Shown here in pieces: positions 47,491-56,541 of a DNA stretch of 64,000 nucleotides. This DNA is from Bradyrhizobium sp. AT1. Its GTDB lineage: Bacteria > Pseudomonadota > Alphaproteobacteria > Rhizobiales > Xanthobacteraceae. How positions within the stretch are numbered: the stretch's first letter is position 1; every line of letters starts with the position of its first letter. The notes below the pieces were generated by a model. It was given only the letters and a program-made list of their open reading frames with translations, made no database searches and was not told where the DNA came from. The position numbers and the translations under genes were made by a program. The stretch lies in the NCBI RefSeq assembly GCF_001590795.1, contig NZ_JXDL01000001.1, positions 1,501,450 through 1,565,449 of the forward strand. The letters are read 5' to 3'.

Positions 47491-47914
47491 TCGTCGCGCA
47501 AACGAGCCACTTTCGCGCGAGTCGGGTGCGATGCCGCCCTGCGACTCCCGTTCGGCAACGCTCTTCATACCGATCGTTCTCGCAACGGCGGCTCGCGAGC
47601 GTTTGGCATGCCTCCCCGGTTGCCACTATTGGACTGAGCAACGCTTCCGCTCCAGCCTAACAATGCGGATCGTTGACTGCGATTGCTCAGCCAGATTGGC
47701 AGTGACCTGCCGTAGTTGTGGGAACACGAACTGCAGCCTCAACGTCAGCCGGTGGGATTGCCCGGCTAAGCCTGTGATGGTAAACGCGGTGTTGTTGCCT
47801 TGGGGGCAATCGGGGGGCAGGCGTGTTTTCAAGTGAGATAGGGATTTCTGATCTGGTCGCCGTCTTCGGACCAGCATCCATTGACGCCTGGATCTCCGCG
47901 ACCGGATCGCTCTA
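47491..47914. other. Noncoding stretch inside the island
   Basis: About 420 bases with no gene I can support. Frames on both strands (such as one at 47626-47925 minus) lack ribosome sites and show no known motif. The region breaks the close packing of the core operon and precedes a gene of different look, so it may be a junction between separately acquired blocks. Confidence 0.45.
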
Positions 47915-49882
47915 GTGCAGTACACCAGGGAATATTCGATCGCGGCAAGAGCCGTCGTAGCCGCTCTCCTGGGATGCGCCGCAGCCTACGTGGCGATGTT
48001 GCTGTTGAAAGACCATCTTCCGACGTTTCAATGGAACTTCGACGACGCCTTTGATCTGTCAGCGGCTCAGAAGAACTGTGACGTATGCAAGAAGGCTTTC
48101 TACGGATCGTTCTTCCTGTGCGCGCCGATCGCAGCTGCGGCTGCGTTGTATACGTCGCATCGATCGTCGGGTTCGATCGCGCTGAGCACGATCACGGCCG
48201 GACTGGTCTACCTTGCGCTCCACGTGGCGAACGATCGTAGCCGCTTCGTGGTCGCGCTGATCATTCTCGCGATCGCGGCCGTCACGGTCCGAATGAATCG
48301 AAGCGCCGATACTTACTTCGCGGCCGTAAAGTCTTCTGACGCTCCATTCACTGTGGCGCTGATCGATCTGCTTCCAGTCGCGTTCCTTGCTCTGCTCCTG
48401 CTACCGTCCGACCTGGAACGCGTGACCTCGGTCGTGCGGGAGGAGTCGCACAAGGTCAGTTACTTCGTCGGGCCGGCGCTCTACGGTTATGCACCGGGCC
48501 TCATCCCCGGACTGGACTACCATTCGCATTATGGCCCGGCGCTTGGCTGGTTCTTCCATCTGATCATGGGAGAAGGCTGGAAATCTGCGGCCATGCGGGC
48601 GGTCGGATTGAACATTACGATCACGCTTGCGGTCTATATTCAGGCTTACTTTCTCCTGTCGTACTTGGTCAGATCGAGACTTGCCGCGATCAGCATCGTT
48701 ACGGCCCTCGCCGTGCTGGCATTCTCCACCACCAATCACTTTTACTCGCCGTCGGCCTATCCCACGCGGTTTCCGCTGCTGATCGTTTTCGTGCTCGCAG
48801 TCGGCTTGCACTGCGCCGATCCCAGGCGTTCGGGCTGGCTGATTGTATCGGCCATCCTGTGCGCGCTTTCGCTGCTCTGGCAAACTGAGATAGGACTGTT
48901 CTTCCTTGTGACGGGCACGTTCGCTGCGGCCATCGCTGGAGGTTTTCCAAGTTACCGCAATGCACTTATTTTCGTCGTCACATCGATCGCGGCAGCAATG
49001 TTCCTGTGCCTGCTGCTGTTTGGACCTCGAACCCTCTCTCTGACCTTCCTGATCGAATGCTTCCGTCCGCTCGTTCTGTACGGCACGGGTTGGGGAAGTG
49101 CCCCCATCAAATGGACCCTGAGCTGGAGCGTGATCTACGATCTTCCGCTCCAGATTATCGGGTGTATCACCGTCGGCTGGGCATCCATCCGGTTGTCACG
49201 GTCATCTGACTCTCCGCGGGATCAGTTCGTGGCGGGAGTGCTCCTAGCGCTGTCGATGATCGGCATCGCGCTGATGATCAAGTGGGTCAACCGAACGTAC
49301 GACGCTGTCTGGCATCAGAATGCATTGCCTCTTGTGATTGTCTCGGCGTGGTGGGGCCGTCAATTTGCCGCGACCTGGCAGCCCTCGGTCAAGAGGGCCG
49401 CGGGAGCCGCTATGGCTGTTGCAACCGTTGCCGCGCTGCTGTTCGTGCAGGACCGAATCAATCCGCACCCCTACGGTCTGAGATCCTACGTGTACTACCC
49501 CAGCCTTCTGATGCGGCCGTTCGTGACGCCCTCCGTCGAAACGTGGCAGGAGGACTTCAGCCGGGTCACAGACACCGAGACGAAGTTCATCCAAGACCAC
49601 TCGAAGCCCGACGAGCGGGTCCTGGTCGTCGCCATGATGGACTGGGCTTATCTTGCTCAGGCCCATCGTGCTCCACAGGCCTATTTCATGCCGCTCATGG
49701 TCGCGTTTGATGAGCATTACGTTGATCGTTCGTTCAACGGTGCAAACCAGCTCTTTTACGACGGAATCGTAGAGACCCGGGCCGCGCTACCACGCGTGCG
49801 CGAGACCCTGGACCGCATCAAGCGAGATTTTGTCGCCGTAGAGACCCGGGGCAATTTGACTCGCTACGAGAAGCGGCACTGA
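47915..49882 (+). CDS. Large polytopic membrane protein, GT-C-like, unassigned
   Basis: A 655-residue protein with about 11-13 hydrophobic segments and a soluble C-terminal part (about 530-655). An early acidic pair WNFDDAFD (residues 40-47) near the end of the first span resembles the DD motif on the first loop of GT-C glycosyltransferases. LDYHSHYGPALGW at about 200 and a VWHQNALPL segment are unusual. The GTG start at 47915 has no strong ribosome site and could be wrong. It probably transfers a sugar from a polyprenyl carrier on the periplasmic side; this is inference from topology. Confidence 0.6.
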   Translation: MQYTREYSIAARAVVAALLGCAAAYVAMLLLKDHLPTFQWNFDDAFDLSAAQKNCDVCKKAFYGSFFLCAPIAAAAALYTSHRSSGSIALSTITAGLVYLALHVANDRSRFVVALIILAIAAVTVRMNRSADTYFAAVKSSDAPFTVALIDLLPVAFLALLLLPSDLERVTSVVREESHKVSYFVGPALYGYAPGLIPGLDYHSHYGPALGWFFHLIMGEGWKSAAMRAVGLNITITLAVYIQAYFLLSYLVRSRLAAISIVTALAVLAFSTTNHFYSPSAYPTRFPLLIVFVLAVGLHCADPRRSGWLIVSAILCALSLLWQTEIGLFFLVTGTFAAAIAGGFPSYRNALIFVVTSIAAAMFLCLLLFGPRTLSLTFLIECFRPLVLYGTGWGSAPIKWTLSWSVIYDLPLQIIGCITVGWASIRLSRSSDSPRDQFVAGVLLALSMIGIALMIKWVNRTYDAVWHQNALPLVIVSAWWGRQFAATWQPSVKRAAGAAMAVATVAALLFVQDRINPHPYGLRSYVYYPSLLMRPFVTPSVETWQEDFSRVTDTETKFIQDHSKPDERVLVVAMMDWAYLAQAHRAPQAYFMPLMVAFDEHYVDRSFNGANQLFYDGIVETRAALPRVRETLDRIKRDFVAVETRGNLTRYEKRH

Positions 49883-50117
49883 CTGCTATGACCTCCCTGG
49901 CCACGTGAACCGCATATGGCCGGCCCGCGGATACCGCCCCGGGGCGGACTTGTCTTGCAAGACCTCCCGCCGGCTGGTACCTGCTCGGCAAAGCAGACAC
50001 CGGCCGGGGTTCCTCCAACCGGGGATTGGATGTATCCGGCGCTGAACGAGCCATTGCCGGGGACATCGGTTTCATCGAAGATCGCTTCGTCAGATCCGTC
50101 TACACGCGAGAAATGCC

Positions 50118-51326
50118 GTGACCGACCATTGCCGCCTTTGCCATTCGACCAACCTGCGTCCGGTGATCGACCTCGGACTGATGCCGATTGCGCATCGGCT
50201 TCGGCACAGCCGAAACGAGCAGGAGGAACGGTATCCGTTCGAGGTGCTGGCCTGCGGCGATTGCGGCCTGCCTCAGATCGTCAAGCCGATCGACCCCGAT
50301 ATTCTGTATCGTCAGTTCAACTACAATTTCAGCAGCTGGAAGCCGGAGCCGCACCAGGTCGACGAGCTCGACACCATCGCGAAATTCTCGAAGCACGAGT
50401 CGGTGTTCGAGATCGGATGCAATGACGGCCTGTTCATGGACAGGCTCCGCGAGCGCGGCACCAAGGTCATGGTCGGCGTCGAGCCCAATCCGGTGTCGGG
50501 CAAGATCGCCCGCGAACGCGGCATCAAGGTCTATGCCGACATGCTCAGCCCGGAGATGGCTCACGACGCAGTCGCAGAGGCCGGCAAGTTCGACCTCGTC
50601 ATCTCGCGCCAGGTGCTCGAGCACATCGTCGATTTCGAGAACTTCTTCGCCTGCGTGAAGATCGCGCTGAAGGAGGACGGGCTGCTGTTCATCGACGTGC
50701 CCGACTTTGCTCCCGGCTCGGCCGTCGGAGATCTCTCCGTGCTCTGGGAAGAGCATGTCAGCTACTTCACCGAGCCGACTCTGGTCGCGCTGCTTGCGCG
50801 CCACGGCTTCGAGGCCGTGTCCGTGAAGAAATACAATTTTAGCGGTGGCAGTCTCGCGATCGCCGCTCGCCGTGCCGCGGGCACGGTGACGGTGCCGCCC
50901 GCGCCATCCGGCGTCGGCGAGAAATTCGGGCAGCTCGCGAGAGAGTATGGCGCACGTCTCCGCCCGATTCTCGCAAAAGCCCGCGCCAGCGGCGCCGAGA
51001 TCGCCATCTACGGTGCCGGCTGCCGCGCCTGCACTTTCACCAACGCCCACGAGCTGGCGGAGCTCGTCGACCTCTCGGTCGACGACCAGAAGGAGCGTCA
51101 GGGATTGTTCCTGCCGGGCACCGGCATTCCGATTCGCTCGCCCGAGGATCTCGCCGGCAAGTCGGGCCCGCTCATCTGTCTTCTTGCTGTCAACGAGGAA
51201 AACGAGGCCAAGGTCAGCAGCCGACTGCGCGAGGCCGTGAAGCGTCCGCTGCAGATCGTTTCGATCTTCGCGCCCTCCGACATCTGGAGCGAGCTCGATC
51301 GCCTTGAGGCGGCGCTAAGGTCGTAG
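50118..51326 (+). CDS. Sugar C-methyltransferase family protein (zinc-binding N-terminal domain), second copy
   Basis: A 402-residue relative of the protein at 31506. The zinc ligands are Cys5/Cys8 (CRLC) and Cys46/Cys49 (CGDC), the SAM loop VFEIGCNDGLF is at 96-106, EEHVSYF takes the place of the YHEHLSYF segment, and a C-terminal fold with IYGAGCRACTF follows. GTG start. A 235-base gap (49883-50117) without features separates it from the membrane protein gene. It is followed after one base by the next methyltransferase gene. Confidence 0.83.
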   Translation: MTDHCRLCHSTNLRPVIDLGLMPIAHRLRHSRNEQEERYPFEVLACGDCGLPQIVKPIDPDILYRQFNYNFSSWKPEPHQVDELDTIAKFSKHESVFEIGCNDGLFMDRLRERGTKVMVGVEPNPVSGKIARERGIKVYADMLSPEMAHDAVAEAGKFDLVISRQVLEHIVDFENFFACVKIALKEDGLLFIDVPDFAPGSAVGDLSVLWEEHVSYFTEPTLVALLARHGFEAVSVKKYNFSGGSLAIAARRAAGTVTVPPAPSGVGEKFGQLAREYGARLRPILAKARASGAEIAIYGAGCRACTFTNAHELAELVDLSVDDQKERQGLFLPGTGIPIRSPEDLAGKSGPLICLLAVNEENEAKVSSRLREAVKRPLQIVSIFAPSDIWSELDRLEAALRS

Positions 51327-51327
51327 C

Positions 51328-52521
51328 ATGGCTGAGGACAAGCTCTTCAACTATTACGAACGTCAGGACGTCTTGCCGACGTTCGGGAATTTCAAGTCGT
51401 CCAGCGAGCTCGACGCCTACGCCAGCCTGCGGCGCGAGCTGTTTTCGGACAAGCTGGTGCTGCCGCCGCGGCTGTTCCGCGACGCCGAGGTGCTCGAATT
51501 CGGCCCCGATTCCGGCGAGAACGCACTGGTCTTTGCCGGCTGGGGCGCGAACATGACGCTCGCCGAGCCGAACCGGCTCGCGCACCCGAAGATCGAAGCC
51601 TACTTCGCGCATTTCAGCCTGACCCAACGCCTCCGCGAGCTCGCGCTGGCCGACGTCGAGGGCTTCCGCAGCGAACGTCGTTTCGACATCATCGACGCAG
51701 AGGGCTTCATCTACACGGTGCAGCCGAGCGACAAATGGCTCGGCATCTTCCACCGCCTGCTCAATCCGGACGGCTACGCGGTCGTCTCCTATTACGAGCG
51801 CTACGGCGGCTTCTTCGAGCTCGCGCTCAAGGCGATTCATGCGGCGGGCAAGGCGTTGACCGGTCGCGCTGCGCTCGATACGGCGAAGATGCTGTTCGTG
51901 GCGAAGTGGAACAGCATTCCCCACACCCGCAGCTTCGAATCCTGGCTGATGGACGTGCTGGAAAATCCGTTCGTCCGGTATCGCTACTTCCTCGACGCGA
52001 CCGCATTGTGCACGGCGGCGCACGGTCAGGGATTCGACATTCATTCGGCATGGCCCGCCTACCGCGACAGCCTGGACATCTACTGGCACAAGAAGGTGCT
52101 GTCCGGTGACGACAAGCTGCATCGCGCGACGCGCCATCTCGACCGCAGCCGCCTGAGCTTCCTCGGCGGGCGAAAGCTCTATCTGGTCGGCAAGGCCGAT
52201 GCCGTGCAGGCAATCTCGGCATCGATCGAGGCGCTGGTTCGCGACGTCGATGCGATGATCGACGATCCTTTCGGCGCGAGCCTGCCGCGCGTCGTCGCCG
52301 GCCTCGCGGCTCTGCGCGAGACGGTCCGGACGAGCGACATTCTCGCCGACGATGCCGCCGATATCGAAGCGATGATCGCGACGCTCGACAGTTTCCATCG
52401 CATCTTCGACGCGATCGGGCGACGGGACGCGTCTGCGGTCGCCGCCCTCACTCAGTCGGATCCGGCCTTCATCGACACCTGGGGACAGCCGGCGCATTTC
52501 CTCGCGATTCGGAAGCGCTGA
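51328..52521 (+). CDS. Methyltransferase-fold protein with long C-terminal region
   Basis: A 397-residue protein. Residues about 50-160 look like a class I SAM-dependent domain: VLEFGPDSGENALVF at 55-69 and FDIIDAEGFIYTVQPSDKWLGIFHRLLNPDGYAVVSY further on. Residues 200-397 have no fold I recognise and are rich in charged helices. It is immediately downstream of the C-methyltransferase and probably acts in the same step series. Confidence 0.65.
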   Translation: MAEDKLFNYYERQDVLPTFGNFKSSSELDAYASLRRELFSDKLVLPPRLFRDAEVLEFGPDSGENALVFAGWGANMTLAEPNRLAHPKIEAYFAHFSLTQRLRELALADVEGFRSERRFDIIDAEGFIYTVQPSDKWLGIFHRLLNPDGYAVVSYYERYGGFFELALKAIHAAGKALTGRAALDTAKMLFVAKWNSIPHTRSFESWLMDVLENPFVRYRYFLDATALCTAAHGQGFDIHSAWPAYRDSLDIYWHKKVLSGDDKLHRATRHLDRSRLSFLGGRKLYLVGKADAVQAISASIEALVRDVDAMIDDPFGASLPRVVAGLAALRETVRTSDILADDAADIEAMIATLDSFHRIFDAIGRRDASAVAALTQSDPAFIDTWGQPAHFLAIRKR

Positions 52522-52534
52522 GGGATCATCGCCA

Positions 52535-53569
52535 ATGAGGCCCGGCATCGGCATCATTGGAACGGGCATGGTCGGCCAGATGTGCCACCTCGCCAATTTC
52601 GCAGCCAATCCCGCCTGCCGCGTCGTCGCGATCGCAGATCTCCGGCCGGACCTCGCCGCCGCCGCGGCGCAGAAATTCGGCATTCCCCGGGTCTACGGCA
52701 CGCACCGCGAGCTGCTCGCGGACAGCGCGGTGTCCGGCGTCGTGGTCGTGACCAAGCGTCGTGCCACCGGCCCGATCGTGATGGACGCGCTGAACAGCGG
52801 CCGGCACGTGCTCTCGGAAAAGCCGATGGCCTACACGACGGCTCAGGCCAATTCGCTGGTCGAGGCCGCACGGCAGCAAGACCTCGTCTACAGCATCGGC
52901 TACATGAAGCGTCACGATGCCGGCGTGGCGCGGGCGCTCGATGTGCTGGCACGCTTGCGCAACGACGGCTCGCTCGGACGCATCGTCCGGGCAAGGGGCT
53001 GGTGCTTCGGGGGCGACACCGGCCGGTCGCAGGACAATTTCGTGATGACCGGCGAAGCCCGACCGGACGGGCTCGCGCTCTGGCAGGATGGTCCCGACTG
53101 GATGCCGCGCGAGATGCGGCCCGGTTACGACAATTTTCTGAACGTCTTCAGCCATATCATCAATCTGGCGCGCTACCTGCTCGGCGCATCGCCGACAGTC
53201 GCGGAAAGCGCGATCGAGGCCTCGGGTGCCGGGCGCATCACGCTCGATTTCGACGGCGTCGCCTGCACGCTGGATCTCGTGAACGGGTCGGAGGGTGCCT
53301 GGCGCGAGGGACTGACGATCGACTTCGAGCGCGGCGCGGTGACCCTGGAATTGCCCCCACCCTTTGCCGAACGAGAGGCGTCGGTCATCGTCGATCACGA
53401 TGGTCAGCGCACGCACCTGGCGGGCGCAACGAGCTGGGCATTTCGGCGCCAGGCCGACGCCTTCGTTTCCGATATCGCCGCGGGAGGCATACCCCTGGCC
53501 TCCGGCGCGGATTCGGTCACCGACATCGCGCTCGCGGAGACCGTCTGGAAACAGCGGGCTAGCGGCTAG
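52535..53569 (+). CDS. Gfo/Idh/MocA family oxidoreductase
   Basis: A 344-residue NAD(P)-dependent oxidoreductase. The coenzyme motif GIIGTGMVGQM starts at residue 6 and the catalytic LSEKPMA has Lys96. The C-terminal alpha/beta domain contains YDNFLNVFSHIINLARYLLG, with the His expected near the active site. Family members oxidise or reduce sugar nucleotides. The end overlaps the convergent membrane protein gene by 11 bases. Confidence 0.85.
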   Translation: MRPGIGIIGTGMVGQMCHLANFAANPACRVVAIADLRPDLAAAAAQKFGIPRVYGTHRELLADSAVSGVVVVTKRRATGPIVMDALNSGRHVLSEKPMAYTTAQANSLVEAARQQDLVYSIGYMKRHDAGVARALDVLARLRNDGSLGRIVRARGWCFGGDTGRSQDNFVMTGEARPDGLALWQDGPDWMPREMRPGYDNFLNVFSHIINLARYLLGASPTVAESAIEASGAGRITLDFDGVACTLDLVNGSEGAWREGLTIDFERGAVTLELPPPFAEREASVIVDHDGQRTHLAGATSWAFRRQADAFVSDIAAGGIPLASGADSVTDIALAETVWKQRASG

Positions 53570-55220
53570 GCGCGGCGTCCGTCTCGACCGGCAGGATGCC
53601 CGCGATGGGCCCGGGCTTGATCGTGACCTGCGCAAGCTGCGCCAGGAACTCCGCAACGTCGCACCGCGCCAGCAGCCGGCACATATAGTATTTCCGCACC
53701 AGGATATGGTTCGGTGCGGCTCCCGAACCCGGCTGGAACGAGATCGTAGCCTGCGGCCCCGTCGGATCGAAATGGTGAAACGCGCTTCCCGGAGCCTTCC
53801 TCGCCTCGTCCATCCCCCGCAGGATGTCAGGCCGCTCCGCGCGCAGCGCGAATCCGAAGAAGGGCTGATTGCCCCAGGCAAGGCGGAGCATGCCGGTGAC
53901 CTCGGCAAGGCCGAACGGCACATGGCGTGACGGGTAATCGACAAAGCCGTCGTCGAGCGCATAGACCGTCGCCGCTGGCTGGATCCGGCCGGCAAGGTCG
54001 CGCGCCAGGGCCTCCTGCTTCAGCGTTCTCGCCTGCATGAAGACGTAGTCGCTCCACAGCATGCCGATCGAAATGATCAAGGCCGGTCCGAACATGACCG
54101 CAAAGGCGGCGCCGGGGCTGATCCAGCGTTCGGCCTGTCGCTTGAATGCAAGCAGCGTCAGCGCCGACGGCAGGCCGAACATCAGCAGATGACGGCTTTC
54201 GTAGAAATGTATCGAGGACGGCCGCAGGCCGGCGATCAGATAGGGCGACGACAGCGCCAGGAACAAGACCATTGCGAGCACCAGTGGCAAGACGATCGCG
54301 AGTCTGGACGTGGCCGCCTTCCTGGCGGGACGCAGCATCAGCAACACGATACCGACGAGCACCGTCGCCAAAATGAAAATTGTCGGGACGGTGACCGCGG
54401 CGCGCGCCGCATGGGCCAGGAGGTCGCGGTAGGCCGTGACGAGGAATGCCGACCATCCCCCGGCCAGTTCCCGCAAGGTCGGGAAATGCGCATCGTAGTG
54501 CTGCGCATACACGCCGATCCGCTTGAACCAGATGTTGAGCGAGCCCCAGTAGATCAGAGGCAGCAGCACCAATTCCGGATAGCCGAGGGCACAGCGCCAG
54601 GATGCGAACCATGTGCGGCGAACGAAGCCGTCCGCCGCGTTCCCGCCCCGCCATATCGCGACGAACAGGCCGAGCACCACGAAGGCATAGAGCACGATGG
54701 TCGAGTTGAGCGCGAAGCCCAGCAGGAACACGAGCGCACAGGCCACGCGAAGCAGCAGACGCCGCAGGCCGCGTGCGCCGAAGGCCAGCGTCAACAGCCA
54801 GGCGCCGATGAACAACAGCCCGAAGCTGAAGACGTAGACCGCGTTCGCCTTGCCCGCCCAAAGTTGATAGCCGGGATAGGTCCAGACGATCAGTGCAAAG
54901 CCGACCGCTTCGGCGCGGTCGAGCAGGCGAAGACGCGTTGCGGTCAGCACCAGCGAGATTGCGCCGAAGACAATTCCAGCGATCGCCAGCGAGACCATCA
55001 CGACGACCGGGACGCCGGTCCAGTTCGCGAACGTGTCGTAGCTGTAGAAAATCGGATGACCGGCGCCGTTCAGCAGGAAATCGATGTCGATGAAATAGTC
55101 CGGACGCGGCTTGAGCACGAGCCAGTCGTCCATGAAGAGACCGTCATTCAGGAGCATCGGCGCATGCGCAGCCAGCAGGACGACGAGGAGGACGGCTATC
55201 GCACGCAGCAATGGAGACAT
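53559..55220 (-). CDS. Large polytopic membrane protein, GT-C-like, unassigned
   Basis: A 553-residue membrane protein with about 10-11 spans and a soluble C-terminal part of about 150 residues. The first loop has LNDGLFMDDWLVLKP, an acidic pair placed as in GT-C glycosyltransferases. The ATG at 55220 (MSPLLRAIAVLLVV) is preferred over a TTG upstream. It is the only minus-strand gene in the right half of the island and is convergent with the Gfo gene. Function unknown beyond membrane topology. Confidence 0.6.
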   Translation of the reverse strand: MSPLLRAIAVLLVVLLAAHAPMLLNDGLFMDDWLVLKPRPDYFIDIDFLLNGAGHPIFYSYDTFANWTGVPVVVMVSLAIAGIVFGAISLVLTATRLRLLDRAEAVGFALIVWTYPGYQLWAGKANAVYVFSFGLLFIGAWLLTLAFGARGLRRLLLRVACALVFLLGFALNSTIVLYAFVVLGLFVAIWRGGNAADGFVRRTWFASWRCALGYPELVLLPLIYWGSLNIWFKRIGVYAQHYDAHFPTLRELAGGWSAFLVTAYRDLLAHAARAAVTVPTIFILATVLVGIVLLMLRPARKAATSRLAIVLPLVLAMVLFLALSSPYLIAGLRPSSIHFYESRHLLMFGLPSALTLLAFKRQAERWISPGAAFAVMFGPALIISIGMLWSDYVFMQARTLKQEALARDLAGRIQPAATVYALDDGFVDYPSRHVPFGLAEVTGMLRLAWGNQPFFGFALRAERPDILRGMDEARKAPGSAFHHFDPTGPQATISFQPGSGAAPNHILVRKYYMCRLLARCDVAEFLAQLAQVTIKPGPIAGILPVETDAAPSR

Positions 55221-55374
55221 CTCGAACGGAGGAACGGCATCTCGGCTAGGATTCGCACGCCCAGGTGGGCTCCGCAAGAGCGGCCATGACGGGCTCCCTT
55301 GACCCGAAAAATGCGACCTCCTATAGACGTTTGCTCTGGCTGGGCCTGAGAGGCGTCCGGGACGATTTTCCGCA

Positions 55375-55881
55375 ATGAACCTGCTACCGGGCCCGGCGCA
55401 AGCCGCTGCGATTGGTCTCAGCGTCGCGCTGCCGCTGCTGTTGCTGTGCTACGCGCGCATTGCCGCAACCGGCGGATCCGGCCGCCGCTTCCGGCTCGGC
55501 TGCGCCAGCGTCATCGTCCTCTACGCGATCGCCTGTATCGCGCTTCCCGGTCAACGCCAGTTCGACGACGTGCTTGCCGGGCTGTTCCTGTTGGCGACGG
55601 CGATGATGTTTTTCTACATCCTGTTCAGCCTGCTGGCCTGGGGCTTCACGCTGACGCTGCTCACGGCACTCGTGAAAGCCGGGCATCCCCTCACCCTGGA
55701 GCAATGGGCGGTCGCCTATATGCAGGGCGGCGATCTCGGCACCTTCACGCACAACCGCCTGAAGCTTCTCGTCGGCGCGGGCATGGTGATTACCGCAGAG
55801 GGCAAGCTGGCCCCGACGGCCAAGGGCGTGGCGGTCGCGCGTCTCGTCAAGCTCGTCCGCCTGTCGACCGGACTTGGGTGA
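55375..55881 (+). CDS. Small membrane protein with winged-helix-like tail, first of a pair
   Basis: A 168-residue protein with three hydrophobic segments (about 8-28, 41-58, 64-100) and a soluble C-terminal part: LTLEQWAVAYMQGGDLGTFTHNRLKLLVGAGMVI..GKLAPTAKG. That part looks like a winged-helix fold, with a helix, a recognition-like helix and a short wing. I do not recognise a named family. It is followed directly by a similar protein and then a GT2 gene. Confidence 0.55.
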   Translation: MNLLPGPAQAAAIGLSVALPLLLLCYARIAATGGSGRRFRLGCASVIVLYAIACIALPGQRQFDDVLAGLFLLATAMMFFYILFSLLAWGFTLTLLTALVKAGHPLTLEQWAVAYMQGGDLGTFTHNRLKLLVGAGMVITAEGKLAPTAKGVAVARLVKLVRLSTGLG

Positions 55882-55890
55882 GTGGCCGCG

Positions 55891-56397
55891 ATGTCCTTCG
55901 TTGTCGGTTTCCTCGCCGCCGTCGCTTTCGCCCTGCTCGCGCCTGCCTTGCAGCTGATGGCTCGCGCGCGCGGATGGACGTTTGGACCGGTGATGCTGCT
56001 CGCGATCGCCGCGGTCCTCACCCATGGGCTCGGCGTGATGTTCGGAACTCTCGTCGTCCCGCAATTTCAATATTGGAACGCCGCGTCGATTTTCGGATTT
56101 TTCGTCATGGGCTACGTCTTCGCTTTTGGCGCAGTGTACAAATCGGTGTCCCTGGACATTCTGCTCGGCCTGCTCGACCGGCCCGAGCGGAAGGCGCCGC
56201 TTTCGGACATCGCCGAACGGCAAGTTCCAGCTCTGTTCCAAGGACGAATTGGGAACCTGGTCGAGGGCGGGCTGGTCGAACCGGTCGATTCCCGCTTCGC
56301 GGCGACCGCGGCGGGCCGGACCATGGCAGACCGCGTCGGTCAGCTGCGCCGCGCCTTCGGCATCGGCGATACCAGTCTCTATGATTTTTCGGATTAG
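55891..56397 (+). CDS. Small membrane protein with winged-helix-like tail, second of a pair
   Basis: A 168-residue protein with three hydrophobic segments and a soluble tail (PLSDIAERQVPALFQGRIGNLVEGGLVEPVDSRFAATAAGRTMADRV) of the same design as its neighbour. Both tails end with an xxxTAxGxxxA pattern. The start is either ATG 55891 or GTG 55882, directly after the previous stop. Unnamed family; it probably works together with the gene before it and the GT2 enzyme after it. Confidence 0.55.
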   Translation: MSFVVGFLAAVAFALLAPALQLMARARGWTFGPVMLLAIAAVLTHGLGVMFGTLVVPQFQYWNAASIFGFFVMGYVFAFGAVYKSVSLDILLGLLDRPERKAPLSDIAERQVPALFQGRIGNLVEGGLVEPVDSRFAATAAGRTMADRVGQLRRAFGIGDTSLYDFSD

Positions 56398-56541
56398 TTG
56401 CCGGGAACACACACCTCCCCGACTTCATGACAGTTCTGCGGGGCATATCTGCCGGGCCCTTATTGTTCGCCCGGCTCGGATGACCTAGAGTTGCGCCAGG
56501 GGCTCACCAGTAAAAGAGTGGCCGGCAACGGGCGGCATGAG

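Noticed and set aside
47531..47925. Frames on both strands of about 100 codons in the island gap
   Set aside because: Their composition does not look like protein, with no motif and no ribosome site; they may be remnants but cannot be supported.
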